Below the pieces are notes generated by a model. It worked only from the letters and a program-made list of their open reading frames with translations. It was not told where the DNA came from and did not search any database. Source: Lysobacter antibioticus (GTDB taxonomy: Bacteria > Pseudomonadota > Gammaproteobacteria > Xanthomonadales > Xanthomonadaceae). Taken from it: DNA of 64,000 bases. The stretch spans positions 2,175,206 to 2,239,205 of the forward strand of contig NZ_CP013141.1 in assembly GCF_001442535.1 (NCBI RefSeq). The letters are read 5' to 3'. Positions 19,456 to 27,456 of the stretch are shown here, one piece after another; positions within the stretch are counted from its first letter, which is position 1; each line of letters starts with the position of its first letter. The position numbers were made by a program, and so were the translations under genes.

Positions 19456-20862
19456 ATGGCAGAAACTCGTAGTGCATTGGTGGTCGATGACGAGCGCGAT
19501 ATTCGCGAGCTCCTCGTCATGACCTTGGGCCGCATGGGCCTGCGTTGCGACACCGCATCGGGCCTCGGCGAGGCGCGCAGCCAACTGCTGCGCAATCGTT
19601 ACGACCTGTGCCTGACCGACATGCGCCTGCCCGACGGCTCGGGCATGGACCTGGTCGCCGAGATCAGCCAGAAATACCCCAATACCCCGGTCGCGATGAT
19701 CACCGCCTTCGGCAACGTCGAAGCCGCGGTCGACGCGCTCAAGGCCGGCGCCTTCGATTTCGTCGCCAAGCCGGTCGACCTGGCGGTGCTGCGCGATCTC
19801 GTGCGCCACGCGCTCGAACTCAACGACACCCGCCGCAGCGCCAGCGAGGCGGTCGGCTCGCGCCTGTACGGCGAATCGCCGGCGATGATCAAGCTGCGCC
19901 AGACCATCGGCAAGGTCGCCCGCAGCCAGGCCCCGGTGTATATCGCCGGCGAGTCCGGCGTCGGCAAGGAACTGGTCGCGCGCACCATCCATTCCGAAGG
20001 CGGCCGCGCCGACGGCCCGTTCGTGCCGGTCAACTGCGGCGCGATTCCGGCCGAGCTGATGGAGAGCGAGTTCTTCGGCCACAAGAAGGGCAGCTTCACC
20101 GGCGCCCACGTCGACAAGCCCGGCCTGTTCCAGGCCGCCGACGGCGGCACCTTGTTCCTGGACGAAGTCGCCGAGCTGCCGCTGCCGATGCAGGTCAAGC
20201 TGCTGCGCGCGATCCAGGAAAAATCCATTCGTCCGGTCGGCGCCCAGGCCGAGCTCGTCGTCGACGTGCGCATTCTGTCGGCGACCCACAAGGACCTCGC
20301 CGCGCTGGTCGCCGAAGGCCGCTTCCGCCAGGACTTGTACTACCGCATCAACGTCATCGAGCTGCGCGTGCCGCCGTTGCGCGAACGCCTCGACGACCTG
20401 CCCGGCCTGGCCGCGAAGATCCTGCACCGCCTCGCCGGCAGCCAGGGCCGTCCGGTGCCGCGCCTCGGCGAGGACGCCCAGGAGGCGCTGCGCGCCTACG
20501 GCTTCCCGGGCAACGTGCGCGAGCTCGAGAACATTCTCGAACGCGCGCTCGCATTGGCCGAAGGCGAAGTCCTCAACGCCAGCGACCTGCGCCTGCCGCG
20601 CCTGGCCACCCAGGCCCCTTTGAACGAACTGCAGAACGCAGGCGCAGCGCCGCAGCAAGCGGCCGGCGCCGTCGACCCGCGCACCCTCAACCCGCGCGAC
20701 ACCGCGACCAGCGCCCTGCCTTCTTATATAGAAGAGATCGAGCGCGCCGCGATCCAGCAGGCCCTGCAGGAAAACCGCTACAACAAGACCCGCACTGCGG
20801 CCGCACTCGGCATCACCTTCCGCGCGCTGCGCTACAAGCTCAAGAAGCTCGGGATCGACTGA
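19456..20862 (+). CDS. pilR: PilR sigma-54-dependent response regulator
   Basis: PilR activates pilA transcription with RpoN. The 468-residue protein shows a receiver domain with phosphoacceptor D55 (LTDMRLPDG), an AAA+ activator domain with Walker A GESGVGKE, the sigma-54 contact loop GSFTGA (the common variant is GAFTGA) and LFLDEVAELPLPMQVKLLRAIQEK. It ends with a Fis-type helix-turn-helix (NKTRTAAALGITFRALRYKLKKLG). The ATG at 19456 follows a GGTGGAGGG ribosome-binding site and matches the family start. Its likely target promoter lies about 600 nt downstream, before the first pilin. Confidence 0.96.
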   Translation: MAETRSALVVDDERDIRELLVMTLGRMGLRCDTASGLGEARSQLLRNRYDLCLTDMRLPDGSGMDLVAEISQKYPNTPVAMITAFGNVEAAVDALKAGAFDFVAKPVDLAVLRDLVRHALELNDTRRSASEAVGSRLYGESPAMIKLRQTIGKVARSQAPVYIAGESGVGKELVARTIHSEGGRADGPFVPVNCGAIPAELMESEFFGHKKGSFTGAHVDKPGLFQAADGGTLFLDEVAELPLPMQVKLLRAIQEKSIRPVGAQAELVVDVRILSATHKDLAALVAEGRFRQDLYYRINVIELRVPPLRERLDDLPGLAAKILHRLAGSQGRPVPRLGEDAQEALRAYGFPGNVRELENILERALALAEGEVLNASDLRLPRLATQAPLNELQNAGAAPQQAAGAVDPRTLNPRDTATSALPSYIEEIERAAIQQALQENRYNKTRTAAALGITFRALRYKLKKLGID

Positions 20863-21320
20863 CCCGACGAACGCTCGGCCGAACGACGTCATCGTTCGGT
20901 CGAGCGTGCCGCCCACATCGGCAGTAGCGCCGCGAACGATGCATACCCGACGCCCCCAGCGCGTCGCCTGTCGCAGACTGCCGCCACCAGCCCCTCCCGG
21001 CTACCGAGCATGCGTTTCCGCGTAGTCCCACCGACGCGACTCGCCCCGCCGTCAACGAAGCGAAACTCACCGCAGCGCGCGCAACCGCGATCGTGGCGTC
21101 GTGCTCATGCATGCAATGCCACGCCCGCCCGCACCGAACACACATCCATACGGCGATCGCATCGACCCGTCGCTCGGCCCGGCCATCGACGAAATAAGGC
21201 CGCTGCAGGGCGCCGCGAAGCGCACCGCCGATTCGCTTTTCCTGCTCATCTGCCGTGGCTCCGGCACCGGCCAAGCCTTGCGTGACGGGCACCTCAGTTC
21301 CGGTCAATCAATGTGCAACA

Positions 21321-21368
21321 TGACGCATTAGGTCACCATCACAACCCTCCGACTGACCTTCTGCGTCA
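21321..21368. promoter_or_regulatory. Dyad, candidate PilR enhancer site
   Basis: TGACGCATTAGGTCA (21321-21335) and TGACCTTCTGCGTCA (21354-21368) are inverted copies of one 15-mer, matching at 13 of 15 positions and separated by 18 nt. The centre is about 100 bp upstream of the -24 element, the usual place for an activator of sigma-54 RNA polymerase. Confidence 0.5.
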
Positions 21369-21443
21369 CCCTATCCATCGCCTCGAACTCGCTTTACGTG
21401 ACCTGACTATCACTTTCGATCCCCGGGTTCATGACTAGGGAGG

Positions 21444-21459
21444 TTGGCATGGGATGTGC
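21444..21459 (+). promoter_or_regulatory. Sigma-54 (RpoN) promoter of pilin 1
   Basis: TTGGCATGGGATGTGC carries the invariant GG (-24) and GC (-12) with exactly 10 nt between them, and differs from the consensus TGGCAC-N5-TTGC at only a few places. Transcription would start near 21471, about 90 nt before the pilin ATG. pilA genes are classic RpoN/PilR targets. Confidence 0.7.
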
Positions 21460-21559
21460 GTATTCCTCTATGCACGTGCGGCACGCACGGCTGCCGAAGG
21501 ACCGAGCAATCGAGCCTGCAGGCACGTGAAGCAACTCAATCACTCCTAGGGGAAATACC

Positions 21560-21979
21560 ATGAAGAAGCAGCAAGGCTTTACCCTCATCGAACTGATGAT
21601 CGTCATCGCCATCCTCGGCATCCTGATCGCCATCGCTCTGCCGGCGTATCAGAACTACACCATCCGCACCAAGAACGCCGAGTGCCTGAACGTCGCCGCC
21701 GCCGCCAAGCTGTCGGTCGCTGAAACGGCTCACGATCGCGGCACGTTGGCCACCATCACCGAGGCCCTCACCGGCTACACCTTCACCGCCAGCGACTACT
21801 GCGCCAGCGTCGATATCGAAGACGGTGGTGCGATCACCGCGGTCAGCGCCAACACCGGTGGCGACGCCGTAACCTTCACCCTGACCCCGGCTTCGGCCGG
21901 CGGCCGTCTCGACTGGACCTGCACGGCTACCGGCCAGCAGAATGACGCGCAGATCCCGGCGGAATGCCGCACCCCGTAA
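21560..21979 (+). CDS. pilA: Type IV major pilin 1
   Basis: This is a type IVa pilin. The 139-residue prepilin has the short leader MKKQQG, the prepilin peptidase site G/F, and the conserved hydrophobic helix [25 protein letters not shown] with Glu5 of the mature protein. Four Cys residues (ECLN, DYCA, DWTC, AECR) could form two disulfides, the last pair framing a C-terminal D-loop. GGGGAA lies 8 nt before the ATG. It is preceded by a sigma-54 promoter and followed by an intrinsic terminator. The gene downstream encodes a similar pilin, so which one is the major subunit cannot be decided; the strong promoter favours this one. Confidence 0.93.
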   Translation: MKKQQGFTLIELMIVIAILGILIAIALPAYQNYTIRTKNAECLNVAAAAKLSVAETAHDRGTLATITEALTGYTFTASDYCASVDIEDGGAITAVSANTGGDAVTFTLTPASAGGRLDWTCTATGQQNDAQIPAECRTP

Positions 21980-22010
21980 TTAAGTACCGTTGTTTGTTGA
22001 ACGCGTACCA

Positions 22011-22042
22011 GAAGCCCCGGCCCGCGTGCCGGGGCTTCTTCT
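22011..22042 (+). terminator. Terminator/attenuator between the two pilins
   Basis: A perfect 10-bp stem GAAGCCCCGG/CCGGGGCTTC (22011-22020 with 22029-22038) is followed by TTCT. The U-tract is short, so partial read-through into the second pilin gene is plausible. Confidence 0.65.
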
Positions 22043-22131
22043 AGGTGCATTGGACGCATCCAGCCCGATCCGGTTTTTCCCCCGAAGCCGGCACAAATTC
22101 AGAAGAAGCGCAGTCCGCCCAGGGGGGTCCA

Positions 22132-22548
22132 ATGAAACGCCAGCGTGGCTTTACCTTGATCGAACTGATGATCGTGATAGCGATCGTCAGCATACTCACC
22201 GCCATCGCACTACCGCTTTATCTCGACTACGTAATGCGCACCAAGAACAGCGAGTGCTTGAACCTCGCTGCCGCTGCCAAGTTGTCGGTCGCAGAGACTG
22301 CCCAGGACCGCGGTTCGCTCTCACTGGTTAACGCAACCAACACCGGCTATGTCTCCAGCGCCACTGAGTACTGCGACGCGATCGAAGTCGGTGACAACGG
22401 CGTCATCACCGCACCGACATTGACAGGATCAGGCGCGGTAACTTTCACTCTGACCCCGGTCGCAACCCAAGGCGGCCTCGACTGGAATTGCAGTGTTCCT
22501 GTGACGACCAATCCGGTGCTCGTACCGGCAGAATGTCGCGCTGAGTAA
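22132..22548 (+). CDS. Type IV pilin 2 (tandem paralogue)
   Basis: The 138-residue prepilin (leader MKRQRG, then [25 protein letters not shown]) is a clear paralogue of the upstream pilin, sharing [22 protein letters not shown], the four Cys positions and the ending PAECR. The variable middle and the last residues differ. AGGGGGG lies a few nt upstream of the ATG at 22132; the longer frame from 22045 is not used because the leader must be short. No second -24/-12 promoter was found, so it probably depends on read-through of the intervening hairpin. It is followed after 55 nt by a GT-C-like gene, as in loci where the pilin is glycosylated. Confidence 0.92.
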   Translation: MKRQRGFTLIELMIVIAIVSILTAIALPLYLDYVMRTKNSECLNLAAAAKLSVAETAQDRGSLSLVNATNTGYVSSATEYCDAIEVGDNGVITAPTLTGSGAVTFTLTPVATQGGLDWNCSVPVTTNPVLVPAECRAE

Positions 22549-22603
22549 TCTCTCGGTAGAGAGCGCCTCCGCGACGCCCGATAACGCTTAAGCGACGTGG
22601 TGG

Positions 22604-24532
22604 ATGAGCAAGTACACAACGCATCTCAAGATGGCGCTCTACCTCGTTTTTGCCGCCACCTTTCTCATCTATAGCGTTGGCCTCACTGGCCCTTTCCTGT
22701 TCGACGACAATTTCAATCTCGCCCCGCTCAAGCCCTGGCTTGCGGGCGAGATCGGTTGGCAGGAGGCCGTATTCGGCAATATCTCAGGCCCCTTGGGCCG
22801 CCCTGTTTCGATGGCGTCGTTCTTGTTCAGCGCATGGGCCGGCGGTTCCTACGCCTACCATTTCAAGCTGGGCAACCTCCTAGTTCATCTCGCTTGCGGC
22901 GTTCTGTGTTTCGCTTTGCTACGCCGCCTGATGTCGAGAGATTCACGGCTTCAGCACTGGGCTTGGCCGGCCGCGGCCGCGGCCACGACGGTGTGGCTGA
23001 TACACCCTTTGCATGTGAGCACGGTCCTCTATGTCGTGCAACGCATGGCTCAGTTGAGCACCTTGTTCGTCCTGGCATCGCTGTTGGCCTACGTCGCCGG
23101 CCGGGTTCGCCTGGAACGCGGGGCTCGCGCACCGGCGATCGCATGGCTCTTCCTCGCAATGCCTGCCCTCTGGCTACTGGGTCTGCTCAGCAAGGAGAAC
23201 GCAGCCGTCGCCTCTGCGCTCTGTCTGGTGATCGAGGTCGCCTACTTCTCGCGAAACCAAGCAACTCGACGCGTGCTCACGGGTTTCTACTCGCTAACGC
23301 TGGCACTGCCCGCATTGGGTGCGCTCGCTGTCCTGCTGCTCCGACCGGATCTGCTGCTGGCAGGATACGAGATCAGAGACTTCGATATGCTCGAACGTTT
23401 GCTTTCGCAATCGCGGGCGCTTATGTCCTATCTCGGAATGTTGCTGTTTCCTCGCAGCGCCGAACTCGGTCTCTATACCGACGGCTTCGCGGCATCGGCG
23501 GGGCTGTTATCTCCCATTACCACGCTGCTGTCGATTCTGGCTCTGATCGCCGTTAGCGGCATCGTCATCGTCCTGCGCCGCACGTCACCGAGTCTCTTTG
23601 CCGGTTGGTTCTTCTTTCTAGCAGCCCACGCGGTGGAGTCCAGCATTCTACCTCTCGAGCTCTACTATGAGCACCGGAATTATCTGCCGGCGATCGGCTT
23701 AACGCTGGCACTCGCTGGATTATTGAGCCTGCTACCGATCGAGCTCCGGAGCAATAAAAGGTTTCACGGCGCAATCGGCGTGGCTCTGCTGGCCGGCGCC
23801 ACCGCCCTCGGCAGCGTGACTTATCAGCAGGCACGGGTCTGGCGGGACAAGGAAGCCATCATCGAACACGCTGTCGCCAACCAGCCAAGTTCGGTTCGCG
23901 CGGTCCAAGCCAAGGCCATCCTGGCGATCAACAAGGGGCTCTACGACCACGCATCGGATCTTCTGCTACCACTCGCAAAGAGCGGAGATCGCCGCACTCG
24001 ATCGTTGGCTCACCTCGACCTGATTTCGATCAGCTGCCTGCGCGGCAGCGGTACCGATCCGAAATGGCTCGACCAGGCCGTTGCGGACGCGCGGCCGAAA
24101 TTGACGATAGCCGAAATACAAGCCGTCGGATTGCTGGTTCAAGCCACCAACAAAGGACGCTGCGCATCCCTGGGGCAACGACGCGTCGCAGACACGATCG
24201 CCGCGATCGCTGACAAAGCGACCTCGCAGTCCGACGACATACTGCCCAAGTGGCAGCTGCGTTACGCTGCCGCATTGGTCTACAGTCGCGCAGAGCATTG
24301 GTCGGAGGCCCTGGGGCAAGCCCAACTTGCTTGGCAGCCGCCGTCGACACCCGAAGTAGGCGGATTGCTGGCACGAGCCCTCGCACACAATGGTCGCCAG
24401 CAAGAGGCTGAGCGCCTGTTGAGCGACTTGCAATTGCGCATCGATAGTCGGGACAAACGGAGCCAAGCCATGCTGGATGCAACGCGCTCGGCGATTTCGC
24501 CCAATGCCAATCGGCAGCCCCATCCACGGTAG
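22604..24532 (+). CDS. GT-C-type membrane glycosyltransferase with C-terminal TPR-like region
   Basis: The 642-residue protein has about 11 membrane helices over residues 8-420, with the acidic pair FDDNFNL in the first periplasmic loop (around residue 33), the hallmark of lipid-sugar-dependent GT-C transferases. The C-terminal ~220 residues are soluble and helical with TPR-like repeats (KAILAINKGLYDHASDLLLPLA, AALVYSRAEHWSEALGQAQLA, LARALAHNGRQQEAERLLSDL). This layout is that of TMTC-type proteins and of TfpW, which adds arabinofuranose to group IV pilins in Pseudomonas aeruginosa. Position directly after the pilins supports a pilin-modifying role; an O-glycan ligase or polymerase is the alternative. 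Base composition is less GC-rich than the flanking pil genes. Confidence 0.65.
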   Translation: MSKYTTHLKMALYLVFAATFLIYSVGLTGPFLFDDNFNLAPLKPWLAGEIGWQEAVFGNISGPLGRPVSMASFLFSAWAGGSYAYHFKLGNLLVHLACGVLCFALLRRLMSRDSRLQHWAWPAAAAATTVWLIHPLHVSTVLYVVQRMAQLSTLFVLASLLAYVAGRVRLERGARAPAIAWLFLAMPALWLLGLLSKENAAVASALCLVIEVAYFSRNQATRRVLTGFYSLTLALPALGALAVLLLRPDLLLAGYEIRDFDMLERLLSQSRALMSYLGMLLFPRSAELGLYTDGFAASAGLLSPITTLLSILALIAVSGIVIVLRRTSPSLFAGWFFFLAAHAVESSILPLELYYEHRNYLPAIGLTLALAGLLSLLPIELRSNKRFHGAIGVALLAGATALGSVTYQQARVWRDKEAIIEHAVANQPSSVRAVQAKAILAINKGLYDHASDLLLPLAKSGDRRTRSLAHLDLISISCLRGSGTDPKWLDQAVADARPKLTIAEIQAVGLLVQATNKGRCASLGQRRVADTIAAIADKATSQSDDILPKWQLRYAAALVYSRAEHWSEALGQAQLAWQPPSTPEVGGLLARALAHNGRQQEAERLLSDLQLRIDSRDKRSQAMLDATRSAISPNANRQPHPR

Positions 24533-24539
24533 TACCGTC

Positions 24540-25712
24540 ATGAACCCATCCGCCACGAAACCGCCGTTCCTCGTCTTTGCCGCACCTGACATCCAAGAGG
24601 CAGAAATCAAGGAAGTGGAAGCTTGCCTTAGGTCGGGCTGGCTGGGCACCGGGCCGAGAGTCGCTCGCTTCGAATCCGATTTTGCCGCTTACAAGGGGCT
24701 CGATGCGACACAAGCGGCAGGTTTGAACTCCTGCACCGCGGCCCTGCATGTGAGCATGGTTGCTGCCGGGCTCGAGCCTGGCAGCGAAGTTATCACCACG
24801 CCATTAACCTTCTGCGCGACCATTAATTCGATTCTCCATGCGGATCTGGTACCGGTTCTGGCCGACGTCGACCCCGCCACGCAGAACATCGCCCCGGAAG
24901 CGATCGAAGCGGCGATCACACCCAGGACGCGTGCCATCTTGCCGGTGCATTTCGCAGGACGCCCTTGCGATATGGACCGCATCATGGCGATTGCGCGCAA
25001 GCATCAGCTGATGGTCATCGAAGATTGCGCGCATGCCGTAGAAACTGAGTATCGCGGCATCAAAGCGGGGACATTCGGAGATTTCGGCTGTTTCAGCTTC
25101 TATGTAACCAAGAACGTAGTGGCAGGCGAAGGCGGGATGATCGTTGGGCGCGATGCCGAACTGGTAGCCCGCGCGCGTACCCTGGCCTTGCATGGGATGA
25201 GCAAGGACGCTTGGCATCGTTTCAGCGACAAGGGCTATAAGCATTACCAAGTCGTCGAGTGCGGCTTCAAATACAATATGATGGATCTGCAGGCAGCCAT
25301 CGGGCTGCACCAACTGGCTCGGGTGGAGCAGAATTGGTTGCGCCGGCGCGCGCTTTGGGAAATGTATGGGCAGGCGCTCTCAGGACTGCCATTGGTCCTG
25401 CCCACGCCTCCCGAACCCCAAACAAGGCACGCGCTTCATCTTTACACCGTACGCATCGGCAACACCGGCACAAGCCCCGATCGGGATACGTTTCTGGACA
25501 ACATGAATGCTCTCGGCATCGGCACCGGCGTGCACTATCAGTCCGTCGCCGAACATCCCTACTATCGCGAACGATTCGGCTGGGATCCCGACCAATGGCC
25601 GAATGCGAGGGCGATCGGCCAGCAAACAGTAAGCTTGCCTATCTCGTCGAGATTAACCGACTCTGAGCTGCAACGCGTCGCGGAAGCGGTGACTCAGGCT
25701 CTTGCGTGCTGA
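24540..25712 (+). CDS. DegT/DnrJ/EryC1/StrS-family aminotransferase
   Basis: This PLP enzyme family adds an amino group to nucleotide-linked keto sugars. The 390-residue protein has normal length, with GLNSCTAALHVSMVAAGLEPGSEVITTPLTFCATIN at the cofactor-binding start, IEDCAHAVE, and the internal-aldimine lysine K191 in FYVTKNVVAGEGGM. The C-terminal GIGTGVHYQSVAEHPYYRERFG is typical of sugar aminotransferases. The ATG at 24540 lies 7 nt after the preceding stop. No nucleotide-sugar dehydratase is in the cassette, so the keto-sugar substrate must come from elsewhere in the genome. Confidence 0.9.
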   Translation: MNPSATKPPFLVFAAPDIQEAEIKEVEACLRSGWLGTGPRVARFESDFAAYKGLDATQAAGLNSCTAALHVSMVAAGLEPGSEVITTPLTFCATINSILHADLVPVLADVDPATQNIAPEAIEAAITPRTRAILPVHFAGRPCDMDRIMAIARKHQLMVIEDCAHAVETEYRGIKAGTFGDFGCFSFYVTKNVVAGEGGMIVGRDAELVARARTLALHGMSKDAWHRFSDKGYKHYQVVECGFKYNMMDLQAAIGLHQLARVEQNWLRRRALWEMYGQALSGLPLVLPTPPEPQTRHALHLYTVRIGNTGTSPDRDTFLDNMNALGIGTGVHYQSVAEHPYYRERFGWDPDQWPNARAIGQQTVSLPISSRLTDSELQRVAEAVTQALAC

Positions 25713-25736
25713 AACGGCCATCCGCGCCTCACGATC

Positions 25737-26720
25737 ATGACTCTCGGCCCTCCCGATAGCGATGCCCGCGCATCGGCACCAGCCGGCGACGGACATGGCA
25801 GCGCAAGGAAGAGAACCCGGCGAGCTCTGACCGGCCTGCTGGTAATTGCGGCACTCGCATTTCTGGTACGGATGCTAGCCCCCGAGATCGCGGCAATGCG
25901 CCTATCGTTGGCAGCGATCCGCTGGCAACAGATCGCCTTCGCCGTGCTGGCCGCCATCCCGATGTTTGTACTTAAGGGTTGGTACCATCTCAGCCTTCTC
26001 GACCGCATCAACGCGACTCCTAGCGCCCGTCACGTCGACCTGCCGATCTACCTGCAGGCGCAGATCGTGCGTTACCTGCCCGGCAAGATATGGGGTGTCG
26101 TATACCAGACGCGGCGCATGTCCGGCACCCACAGCCCCAGTGAAATCGTAATCGCGAATCTCTGGCAAATGGCCATGACCAACGCGCTTTCGGCCGGGCT
26201 CATAATCAGCTTGCTGCTGGCGTTTCGCTATTCGCACGCCTGGTTGTTCCTGCTAGTACCCGTCATTGCCTCGGTAGAATGGTTGCATCGCCATCCCGCC
26301 ATCGAATCATGGGGGCTCCGGCAACTGAGTAGATTCCTTCCGCGCCTGGTTCCGCTGGCCGCCAACAAGCCGCTGCCGCCGATGCCCTGGACCGGCACGA
26401 TCCTCCTATGCAGCGAATGGATTTTCTACTTTCTCGTTTTCGCGGTAATGCTGCACGGGTTGGCATGGCTCCCCGAGCGGCTGCTGCTGGGCACATGGTA
26501 CGGCGCCGCTTCCCTGCTCGCACTCGCCGCCTTCGTGGTACCCGCCGGACTCGCTGTACGCGAAGCCATCTTCGTGGCTGCTCCTAATCTAATCGGGATC
26601 GATGCAGCCACTTTGGCCGTAACCGCCGCACTTGCGAGATTGGTATTTCTCGGGGCGGAAATTGCTGCTGCCACGCTCGCCAGCATACTGACCTTATGGG
26701 CTCGACATGAGCGGCGCTGA
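25737..26720 (+). CDS. Flippase-like membrane protein (LPG synthase TM-domain family)
   Basis: The 327-residue protein has about eight membrane segments and matches the lysylphosphatidylglycerol-synthase transmembrane/UPF0104 family: QAQIVRYLPGKIWGVVYQTRRM is the conserved cytoplasmic loop, and FVVPAGLAVREAIFV and ALARLVFLGAEI are the typical later motifs. Stand-alone members are frequent in polysaccharide and glycolipid loci, where they are thought to move or handle lipid-linked sugars; the exact activity is unproven. There is no soluble lysyl-transferase domain. Its end overlaps the next start by 14 nt. Confidence 0.75.
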   Translation: MTLGPPDSDARASAPAGDGHGSARKRTRRALTGLLVIAALAFLVRMLAPEIAAMRLSLAAIRWQQIAFAVLAAIPMFVLKGWYHLSLLDRINATPSARHVDLPIYLQAQIVRYLPGKIWGVVYQTRRMSGTHSPSEIVIANLWQMAMTNALSAGLIISLLLAFRYSHAWLFLLVPVIASVEWLHRHPAIESWGLRQLSRFLPRLVPLAANKPLPPMPWTGTILLCSEWIFYFLVFAVMLHGLAWLPERLLLGTWYGAASLLALAAFVVPAGLAVREAIFVAAPNLIGIDAATLAVTAALARLVFLGAEIAAATLASILTLWARHERR

Positions 26721-27456
26721 CCCCAGGCAACGAGCGCATTGGGATGCGCTCTCTAAGATCGACCCGGAGGCGGCGGTCATCGATCCGAATGACCGTATCG
26801 GGCGGAAAAATACGTACCTGGCCAGTATCCGCGACGCAGCCTTTCGCGAAAGCCTGGCACGCTATGCAGTGAGTAAAGGCAAGTTGCTCGACCTAGGCTG
26901 CGGAAGCGCCAGCGCTACCTCGTCTTTGCTCGACGCGGGACACTCCGTGCTCGGTATCGATATCTCCACCGGCCTGCTAAGACACGCCCAAAGCAGATGC
27001 AGCGGTCGATCCTGCTTATTCGTAGCAACCGATGGAAAACATTTACCCGTCGCAGACGACGCACTCGACGCAACCGTCGTTTACGTCGTCCTAAGCTACA
27101 TCGCCGATGACGAACAGGCGAAGAACTTGCTGGCAGATATCCGCCAGGCGCTCAAACCCGGCGCGCCACTCATCATGATTGAACAGACCCGCACCAGCAG
27201 ACGCGTGGCCGAGCAGGGCCTGAAACTGCATCGATCGCGGCAGGAATGGCTCGCCCTACTGAGGTCGGCCGGGTTCACCATCGACCGATCTTCAATTCTT
27301 CGCCACGGCCGTTTTCCTTCCACGCCCCTGATCGCGGCCGGTCTGATTCCGCGCTGGGCTTGGCCCTACGCTCGCCTGCTGGAAATCCGAATCGCAAGCG
27401 TCACGGGTGTTCTACCTTGGGACTATGCGGAAGTCCTATTCGAGGCACGCGCATGA
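26707..27456 (+). CDS. Class I SAM-dependent methyltransferase
   Basis: The 249-residue protein has the Rossmann SAM-binding motif LLDLGCGSASATSSLLDAGHSVLGIDIS followed by motif II ATDGKHLPVADDALDATVVYVVLSYI and IRQALKPGAPLIMIEQTR, a Methyltransf_11/25 pattern. The substrate is not evident. The N-terminal RAHWDALSKIDPEAAVIDPNDRIG is a lead-in often seen in glycan-cluster methyltransferases. It overlaps the genes on both sides, indicating one operon. Codon use is less GC-rich than in pilR or pilB. Confidence 0.85.
   Translation: MSGADPRQRAHWDALSKIDPEAAVIDPNDRIGRKNTYLASIRDAAFRESLARYAVSKGKLLDLGCGSASATSSLLDAGHSVLGIDISTGLLRHAQSRCSGRSCLFVATDGKHLPVADDALDATVVYVVLSYIADDEQAKNLLADIRQALKPGAPLIMIEQTRTSRRVAEQGLKLHRSRQEWLALLRSAGFTIDRSSILRHGRFPSTPLIAAGLIPRWAWPYARLLEIRIASVTGVLPWDYAEVLFEARA

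Larger units (their letters stand above)
20863..21559. other. Long regulatory intergenic region between pilR and pilin 1
   Basis: No supported gene lies in these 697 bp. A strong 15-bp hairpin without a T-run follows pilR (20872-20886 with 20892-20906). A dyad lies at 21321-21368 and a sigma-54 promoter at 21444-21459. The open frames on either strand here have no family features. Confidence 0.7.

Noticed and set aside
20840-21307. 155-aa minus-strand frame downstream of pilR
   Set aside because: No recognisable domain, overlaps the pilR end and the hairpin, and composition is like non-coding GC-rich DNA.
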